DNA of 64,000 bases from Streptomyces halobius. Lineage in GTDB: Bacteria > Actinomycetota > Actinomycetes > Streptomycetales > Streptomycetaceae. The position numbers and the translations under genes were made by a program. The DNA lies in NCBI RefSeq assembly GCF_023277745.1, contig NZ_CP086322.1, forward strand, positions 6,758,001 to 6,822,000, written 5' to 3'. Below, piece by piece: positions 59,384 to 64,000 of the stretch. Under the pieces are notes generated by a model. It searched no databases and was not told the DNA's origin. It worked only from the letters and a program-made list of their open reading frames with translations. Numbering within the stretch: position 1 is the first letter of the stretch; every line of letters begins with the position of its first letter.

Positions 59384-59616
59384 CACAGGGTTCCTTTCTG
59401 GTAGGCATCGACCGCCTCGGCGGCCTGTTGGGTCAGGGCGTTTTCGGCGCACGTCTTGTGTGCCGCCTTCCGGCTGGAGTCGCGGAGGTTCGTCGTCTCG
59501 CCGCAGTAGCGGCACGGGAGTTGGTGCTTCGACCAGTGCACGGACGACGTCCAGTTGAGGAGCCCGCTCGGCGGGATCTTCACGCGCCGGGGGCTACGCC
59601 GCGGACGCGCGGGCAT
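59383..59616 (-). CDS. Small basic zinc-ribbon-like protein
   Basis: ATG 59616 gives 77 residues with an arginine-rich start (RPRRSPRRVKI), then LPCRYCGETTNLRDSSRKAA and KTCAENAL. One CxxC pair and a later Cys are visible. It overlaps the WhiB-like gene by 23 nt. The role is unknown. Confidence 0.5.
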   Translation of the reverse strand: MPARPRRSPRRVKIPPSGLLNWTSSVHWSKHQLPCRYCGETTNLRDSSRKAAHKTCAENALTQQAAEAVDAYQKGTL

Positions 59617-59932
59617 CGGCCTGCTCCTCCTCTCGCTCTGCCGCTTCGGCGCGCTCGCGAGCCAGGCGCACCAGGGCACGCCGCTCGTCCGTGTCGAGGC
59701 CGCCCCAGATCCCCAAGGGCTCCCTGCGATTGAGGGCGGTGGTCAGGCAGTTCGAGCGCACAGGGCAGCGCCGGCAGTAGGCCTTGGCTTCCTCGGTGAG
59801 GAGGAGGACCAGGCCCACGTCGCCGTCCGGGAAGAAGACGTCAGGCTCCTCCGCGCCGCGGCATGCGGCGTGCCGGGCCCAGTGCTCGGGCCGCGGGAGA
59901 TTGTCGGGTGCGTATCGGCTCGGACGAGGCAT
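59594..59932 (-). CDS. WhiB-family iron-sulfur regulator
   Basis: The 112-residue protein (ATG 59932) has the four conserved cysteines C24, C53, C56 and C62 (AYCRRCPVRSNCLTTAL) and the G-I/V-WGG turn (GIWGG, 74-78), followed by a basic C-terminus (RRALVRLARERAE). It should hold a 4Fe-4S cluster and act through the host sigma factor on transcription. WhiB homologues occur in many actinophages and mobile elements, where they can interfere with host WhiB control. It is coupled to the upstream membrane gene by a TGATG overlap. Confidence 0.92.
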   Translation of the reverse strand: MPRPSRYAPDNLPRPEHWARHAACRGAEEPDVFFPDGDVGLVLLLTEEAKAYCRRCPVRSNCLTTALNRREPLGIWGGLDTDERRALVRLARERAEAAEREEEQADARASAA

Positions 59933-60243
59933 CAGAGTGCTCCTGCTCCGTCGTGTCCGGGGGGGTCCGGACGGTTGTCCGTGGTCATGTCCGGAGACGT
60001 GTCCGCGCAGTTCAGGGCCGTCTCACCGGAAGGCGCCGGGGGGTTATCCGGGGTTGTCCGGACGCCGGCCCGGACGACTTTCCAGAGTGGCTTCCGTCGT
60101 CCCCGGTGGCGGCCGGACGGCCGGAGCTCCCACCACGCGAGGAACGCAAGCACGGCGAGAACCACCGGCGCCCACACGGGGAAGGTCTCGATCACGGGGA
60201 AGGCGAGAGAGCCAAAGACGAGGAATGCCTCAAGGACGTCCAT
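59932..60243 (-). CDS. Small membrane protein with long polar tail
   Basis: ATG 60243 gives 103 residues: two adjacent hydrophobic segments (VLEAFLVFGSLAFPVI, VWAPVVLAVLAFLAWWEL) then a basic region and a Pro/Asp/Thr-rich tail. No family is recognised. The stop overlaps the WhiB-like start. Confidence 0.5.
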   Translation of the reverse strand: MDVLEAFLVFGSLAFPVIETFPVWAPVVLAVLAFLAWWELRPSGRHRGRRKPLWKVVRAGVRTTPDNPPAPSGETALNCADTSPDMTTDNRPDPPGHDGAGAL

Positions 60244-60460
60244 CAGCCACCCCGCCCTCTTGCCGCCAGCGGACGACGGTGCGTGCCGCGATGAGCCGGT
60301 CAGCGATGACCGCGACTGAGAGGCCGGTCGCGGTCCTCTCCAGGGCGGCGTGCCGCTGTTCCTCCTCTGTGAGCTCCGGCAGTGGCGGGGCACCGTGGAT
60401 GACCCGCTCAACGGCAACCAGGTCGATTCCGCGGTACCACGTTGCTCCCACAGGGATCAC
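60230..60460 (-). CDS. Small HTH-like protein
   Basis: GTG 60460 in a GTGA overlap gives 76 residues. The C-terminal part (ERTATGLSVAVIADRLIAAR, TVVRWRQEGG) resembles a recombinase-type helix-turn-helix. The N-terminus contains YRGIDLVAVERVIHG. It likely regulates the module. It overlaps the resolvase gene. Confidence 0.6.
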   Translation of the reverse strand: MIPVGATWYRGIDLVAVERVIHGAPPLPELTEEEQRHAALERTATGLSVAVIADRLIAARTVVRWRQEGGVADGRP

Positions 60461-61026
60461 CGGGCTACCTCCGGCCACGTCACCTTGGCGAGCCGGTCCC
60501 GCTGAACCTTGGGGAGATCGACGGGCGGTGCGCCGAGCTGGTCCAGCCCGGCGCACCAGAGCCACCAGGCATCGCACTGGTTGTCATCAGGGAACTCCCG
60601 GCCCGCGCGCTTGTACGCGGCCATCGCCATAGGGACCTTGTCGCCGGATCCCTTGCCGGTCGCATACGCCTTGAGCGTCGCGGCCGTCACGAGGGCGTAC
60701 GGGACGCCGACCTCGATCAGCACGGCGCGGACGACCCCGTGCACCATGCTGACTGCCTTCGCTGCAAAGCTGTTCTGCGGGATGTCCTCCAGGACCACGA
60801 GGTCCGGCGCCGGGCCGAGCCCGAGGTGTTCACCACCGACCGCGAGGCGGGCGGCCTCAGCGATCTGCAGGAGGCGGCGGTCTCCGTCCTTCGCCTGCGT
60901 CTTCACCGTGGCCGTAGAGCCGTCCCGGTAGGCGATCCCGGTCCCAGCAAGGGACAGGTCGAAGGCGACCACGCACGGGCCGTTAGCAGTCCGGACGCAC
61001 TTCGGGCCGAAAGTCTCGGTGGTCAC
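60457..61026 (-). CDS. RuvC-like Holliday-junction resolvase
   Basis: The 189-residue protein has an RNase H-fold active site: D23 in VVAFDLSLAGTGIAY, E80-D81 in LVVLEDIPQ and D147/D148 with D152 in FPDDNQCDAWW. Spacing fits phage RuvC-type nucleases. It would cut four-way junctions during phage or element recombination and packaging. It overlaps the 61023 gene by 4 nt. Confidence 0.85.
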   Translation of the reverse strand: MTTETFGPKCVRTANGPCVVAFDLSLAGTGIAYRDGSTATVKTQAKDGDRRLLQIAEAARLAVGGEHLGLGPAPDLVVLEDIPQNSFAAKAVSMVHGVVRAVLIEVGVPYALVTAATLKAYATGKGSGDKVPMAMAAYKRAGREFPDDNQCDAWWLWCAGLDQLGAPPVDLPKVQRDRLAKVTWPEVAR

Positions 61027-61379
61027 TGGTCACCTGCCGTTTCGTGACCGCATTCCCAGCAGCGCCGTGACCCGTCCGCACGAATGGCGTGCGGACGGAT
61101 GCGCTGCTCGCGCGGACAGAGGTCGAAGTCGGTGGCGTCGATCTCCCCGGCCGCAAAGAGGGTGGTGAGGTCGGCGTCCAGGGTGAGCTCCGTTTCCGGG
61201 TTCTCGTCGACGGCAGTCGGCACGGTCACCGCGACGAGACCGGCGGGGAGCGAGTCGGCTGCCGGGGCGAGTGCTGGACCGGTCGCGGGGTGCCAGCCCC
61301 GCGACGGCCACAGGCAGGCCGCCGACACGAGCCCGGCACCGCACGCCAGCACCGAGCCCATGACGAACGGGGCGTTCAC
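61023..61379 (-). CDS. Hypothetical protein with N-terminal hydrophobic segment
   Basis: GTG 61379 gives 118 residues. The first 25 form a membrane or signal-like helix (APFVMGSVLACGAGLVSAAC). The rest is acidic with a C-terminal zinc-like pair (DLCPREQR...RRCWECGHE). It overlaps both neighbours by 4 nt. The function is unknown. Confidence 0.5.
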   Translation of the reverse strand: MNAPFVMGSVLACGAGLVSAACLWPSRGWHPATGPALAPAADSLPAGLVAVTVPTAVDENPETELTLDADLTTLFAAGEIDATDFDLCPREQRIRPHAIRADGSRRCWECGHETAGDQ

Positions 61380-61717
61380 TGCGGCTCACCCGCCTTCGGA
61401 ACCGGGGCGAGCGTCCCAGCCCGGTCGACGGCCTCCCGACACATGAAGTCGTGGGAGCGCTGCAACTGCCTGATCTGGATATCGAGGCTTGCGCGTGCCC
61501 GCTCGGACAGCTCCAGGCGACGCCGCAACTCCGAGTTCTCCCGCTGTAGTCCGGCGGTGTCCACGCTCTGGCCGGCGACGGTGTCCACGTGCTGGCCGAC
61601 GGCCAGCTCCTCCCGGGCGCCGTCGAGCTCGGCGCGCAGGCGCGTCAACTCCACGCGGGCGGCGGCGAGATCAGCGGCCTTCTGGCGTTCAGCAGCGCGA
61701 CGCGATCTACGGCTCAT
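61376..61717 (-). CDS. Coiled-coil protein
   Basis: ATG 61717 gives 113 residues, nearly all helix with heptad pattern (AAARVELTRLRAELDGAREE, NSELRRRLELSERARASLDI). It resembles small phage recombination-module coiled-coil proteins. It overlaps the exonuclease stop by 3 nt. Confidence 0.55.
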   Translation of the reverse strand: MSRRSRRAAERQKAADLAAARVELTRLRAELDGAREELAVGQHVDTVAGQSVDTAGLQRENSELRRRLELSERARASLDIQIRQLQRSHDFMCREAVDRAGTLAPVPKAGEPQ

Positions 61718-62442
61718 CACGGGGTACCGTCCTCTCGCTGGGCGGGAATCAGAGGCCACTCGGTGCGCACCCCGGAGGCCAGCGCCTCCTTGCCAGGCGT
61801 CCGAGCGAAGTAGTCGCGCAGCCCGGCCTGCTGCTCAGCCGCCCAACACACCTGCTGCTCGTGCAGCTCATCGAGCGGCGTCTGCGCCAGCCACCGGTGC
61901 CGGTTCGCGATCTTCCAGACGACACCGCAGGCGGCGACCGCGTCCGCGCCACAGTCGTGTGCCGCGCCCAGCGGCACCACGTAGTGGCCGCACAGGTCTT
62001 CAAGGCGCCGGCCGCCCCTCCGGTACCGGTCGACGTGCTTGTCCAGCACGCGCGGGTCCAGCACCCTTGGCACCGACGCGGCGAACAGCGACTTCACCCC
62101 GTACCGGGCGGCCTCGGCCTCCAGCATCGTCAGGTCGAACGCCGCGTTCATCACGACCAGCGGCAGGCCCTCGTCGACCAGCTCAACAAGCGCCGACATG
62201 ATCTCGGCGACCACGGCCCCGGCCGGGCGGCCCGCAGCGCGGGCCGCCTCGGTCGTGTAACCGTGCACCGCCATCGCAGCCGCGGGGATGTCCACCCCGG
62301 GATCCGCGATCCAGGTACGCATCTCGTTGGGCCGGCCGCCGCCGTAGCGGACGACGGCGGCCGTCACGATCCGGTCCGACTCGGGATCCACCCCAGTCGT
62401 CTCCAGGTCGAACCCCACCAGGGAGCGGCGATGCCAGGTCAC
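61717..62442 (-). CDS. DnaQ-like (DEDDh) 3'-5' exonuclease
   Basis: The 241-residue protein has all DEDDh residues: D12 and E14 (VGFDLETTGVD), D103 (MNAAFDLTML), H162 and D167 (AAHDCGADAVA). The extra C-terminal 70 residues are helical. It should degrade single-stranded ends or proofread during element replication. GTG 62442 overlaps the RecT gene by 4 nt, placing it directly in the recombination operon. Confidence 0.9.
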   Translation of the reverse strand: MTWHRRSLVGFDLETTGVDPESDRIVTAAVVRYGGGRPNEMRTWIADPGVDIPAAAMAVHGYTTEAARAAGRPAGAVVAEIMSALVELVDEGLPLVVMNAAFDLTMLEAEAARYGVKSLFAASVPRVLDPRVLDKHVDRYRRGGRRLEDLCGHYVVPLGAAHDCGADAVAACGVVWKIANRHRWLAQTPLDELHEQQVCWAAEQQAGLRDYFARTPGKEALASGVRTEWPLIPAQREDGTP

Positions 62443-63449
62443 CGGCGGCGCCCCTTCCCCCCTCGACGGGACTTGCGACTGGCGCGCTTGGGCTGCATCC
62501 GCTTCCTCGGCAGCGTGGCGACCTGCCGGGACTCCTGAGAGCCCTCAGCCGCCTTGTGCGCCGCGGTGGCGTCGGCGAGGAGCCTCGCGTCCTCGTCCGG
62601 TGTGTGGAGGACCTGCGTCTGCCCGGCGTCACCGGCATCGTCGGCCTTCCCGAGCTGCACCAGCTCGGCCGACATGGGCACCACCTTGTGCAGCCGCCGC
62701 AGCGCCGACTTCTTCCACATGTCGTCGAAGTGGGTGTGCCAGAAGGTGTCCTCCCGGCCTTCGGCCTTGGCCCGCTGGTACGCCTGGCTGTACTCGTCGC
62801 GGATCTCCTCGGCGTCCTGGCGCGTCAGGATGACGACCTGGGAGCGGGCGCCGCCGGTCATCCAGCAGAACGCGTACGCGAGGATCGGCTTCCCGCGCTG
62901 CTCGCGGGTCAGCTCCAGCGCGGGCTTGTGCGTGAAGTCGAGCGGGGGAGGGGCGGTGGGCTCGTAGTTCCACTCGTCTCCGGCATGGATCATCCCGACG
63001 TGCACGCTGCCGACCCGCCCGGAGCGGTACATCAGCTCGACGTAGCCCTGGTACATCGGCACGAACACCGCGAGCTTGCCCTCGCGTCGGATGACCGCGT
63101 GGCGTCCGTCCGGCACGAGTCCGAACCGGGCGCACGTCAGCAGCGCCTGGAGCAGGCTCGCGGGGGTGCAGCGGACCAGGCCGGGCAGGACCGCCCGCAC
63201 GGCCGCGAAGAACGCGCCCTGATCGACGTGGGAAGGCAGGGCCTTCGTGAAGTGCTCGCCGTACCGCTCCAGCCAGGACAGGACGGCGTCGGTGGTCTCG
63301 CCGCCGTCCTGCCGCTCAGCGGCGTGCAGTTCCTCGGCTGTGCTGCCGTCGACGGTCTCGGCGGGGCGTGCCGTCGGGAGCTTCGCCGGGTGCCGGGCCT
63401 CTTCGGTGGCCGCGCGGACGCGGTCTTTCAACGTGCTCGTCACGGTCAC
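62439..63449 (-). CDS. recT: RecT-family single-strand annealing protein
   Basis: The 336-residue protein shows the RecT core: TPASLLQALLTCARFGLVPD, AVFVPMYQGYVELMYRSG and KPILAYAFCWMTGG, followed by FDDMWKKSALRRLHKVVPMS. The C-terminus is a basic tail rich in Arg and Lys. RecT pairs complementary single strands and works with an exonuclease, here the YqaJ-type enzyme whose gene overlaps it by 4 nt. GTG 63449 was chosen from that overlap. Confidence 0.92.
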   Translation of the reverse strand: MTVTSTLKDRVRAATEEARHPAKLPTARPAETVDGSTAEELHAAERQDGGETTDAVLSWLERYGEHFTKALPSHVDQGAFFAAVRAVLPGLVRCTPASLLQALLTCARFGLVPDGRHAVIRREGKLAVFVPMYQGYVELMYRSGRVGSVHVGMIHAGDEWNYEPTAPPPLDFTHKPALELTREQRGKPILAYAFCWMTGGARSQVVILTRQDAEEIRDEYSQAYQRAKAEGREDTFWHTHFDDMWKKSALRRLHKVVPMSAELVQLGKADDAGDAGQTQVLHTPDEDARLLADATAAHKAAEGSQESRQVATLPRKRMQPKRASRKSRRGGKGRRR

Positions 63450-64000
63450 ACTCCCTTCTCGGGCACGTTCAGCACACGGGCGCGGTAAGCGGCGTACGTC
63501 TCGGGGTGGTCGGCCTTGAGCCGGTCGGTGTCGATCGCGGGGACCAGGTGCGTGTACGCGGCGGCCAGCTCCGGCTCCGCCTCACGGAACCTCTTCGCCG
63601 CGAAGACGCCGTTGGCCTTCCAGGTCCACGCCGGCCTGCCGTCGGCCCTGGCGATCTCGTTCTTGCCGGTCAAGGCCCGCATCTCGTTCTCGACGGTCCG
63701 CAGCTCGTCGGCGAGGGCCTTCACCTGGGCCTTGAGGTCCGCGCGGCGGGCGCGCAACGCCTTCGCCGTCGCGAGGTCGATCTCGGCGATGGCCTCGGGC
63801 TTGACCGACCACAGCTTGGCCAGCAGCTCGGTGGTGGCCTCCAGACCGTCGGCGGCCGGGGGCAGGCCCTCAACGATGTGCCGCTGGTACCACCGGCCGC
63901 ACGTCTCGACGAGCCAGCCGATCATCTCCTCGTCCCGCTCGATGCGGTGCCAGCGCAGCTTGTTGCCGCCGACGAGCGCAGCAACGTAGCCGACGTCCCA
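63446..64000 (-). CDS. YqaJ-type viral exonuclease (5' end outside the window)
   Basis: The open frame runs from the window edge without a start: WDVGYVAALVGGNKLRWHRI, ERDEEMIGWLVETCGRWYQR and HIVEGLPPAADGLEATTELL are typical of the last third of YqaJ/lambda-exonuclease-family phage nucleases. Only the C-terminal 184 residues are present. Catalytic residues (D-x-E-x-K type) would be partly outside. A basic coiled-coil segment and GRPAWTWKANGVFAAKRFRE follow. It precedes RecT with a GTGA overlap, the standard exonuclease/annealase pair. Confidence 0.85.
   Translation of the reverse strand, partial: WDVGYVAALVGGNKLRWHRIERDEEMIGWLVETCGRWYQRHIVEGLPPAADGLEATTELLAKLWSVKPEAIAEIDLATAKALRARRADLKAQVKALADELRTVENEMRALTGKNEIARADGRPAWTWKANGVFAAKRFREAEPELAAAYTHLVPAIDTDRLKADHPETYAAYRARVLNVPEKGV

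Noticed and set aside
1..64000. CRISPR arrays and rRNA genes.
   Set aside because: No regularly spaced identical repeats of CRISPR type and no rRNA-like sequence were seen. The only regular array is the five-palindrome set.

Overview
The window is high-GC actinobacterial DNA, almost certainly Streptomyces. Evidence for this is GTG and TTG starts, GTGA and ATGA gene overlaps, a WhiB-family protein, ALF-repeat secreted proteins and an FxLD-type lanthipeptide operon. Nearly all of it is accessory DNA: two biosynthetic loci, an IS graveyard, a secreted-toxin island and a phage-type recombination module. I saw no rRNA gene, convincing tRNA gene or CRISPR array.

Region 1 (1-8043) is a minus-strand, translationally coupled operon. 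In transcription order it encodes a 49-residue secreted peptide, an asparagine-synthetase-like ligase whose glutaminase site has lost its key residues, a TauD-type dioxygenase, a GMC flavin oxidoreductase, a GNAT acetyltransferase, a DMT exporter and an ATP-grasp ligase cut by the window edge. A LuxR-type regulator is transcribed divergently from the peptide gene. This looks like a small-molecule pathway under peptide-linked control.

Region 2 (8044-13746) is decayed and mobile DNA. It holds a frameshifted nucleotidyltransferase, an intact IS256-family element, a recombinase C-terminus, a truncated group II intron and the IS701 transposase exon into which that intron inserted.

Region 3 (13900-26700) holds a lipoprotein gene, an SMI1/KNR4 protein, and a three-gene operon for secreted proteins. 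The last gene of that operon encodes a 1475-residue protein with a propeller-like N-terminus, a transglycosylase-like middle and a NucA/NucB DNase-like C-terminus. After some phage-like fragments comes a graspetide-type methyltransferase with a 37-residue peptide gene but no ATP-grasp partner.

Region 4 (26800-39070) is bounded by an IS701 fragment and a complete IS630 element on the left and an IS3 remnant on the right. A 136-bp direct repeat (25409 and 38584) brackets it. Between them lie ALF-repeat proteins, two ricin-type lectins, and a 1445-residue ALF/coiled-coil/Hint protein with an unrecognised C-terminal toxin candidate and a likely immunity gene.

Region 5 (39345-53584) is a RiPP locus: a GNAT and XRE/TPR regulator pair, then a long plus-strand operon of tightly packed genes. 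Upstream genes encode small zinc-ribbon and membrane proteins, a kinase-fold protein, a lactate/malate-dehydrogenase-fold protein and an HPr-kinase-like P-loop protein. Downstream are the FxLD methyltransferase, a 60-residue class I lanthipeptide precursor, LanB, LanC and a stand-alone SpaB_C-type protein. No leader protease or exporter is visible.

Region 6 (53777-64000) begins with an aminoglycoside-phosphotransferase-fold gene and a broken P-loop gene. It then enters a minus-strand phage or integrative-element early module: YqaJ-type exonuclease, RecT, DnaQ-like exonuclease, RuvC-like resolvase, WhiB-like protein, an Acb2/Tad1-like candidate anti-CBASS protein, an Arr-like ADP-ribosyltransferase, and an HTH protein whose gene contains five 21-bp palindromes.
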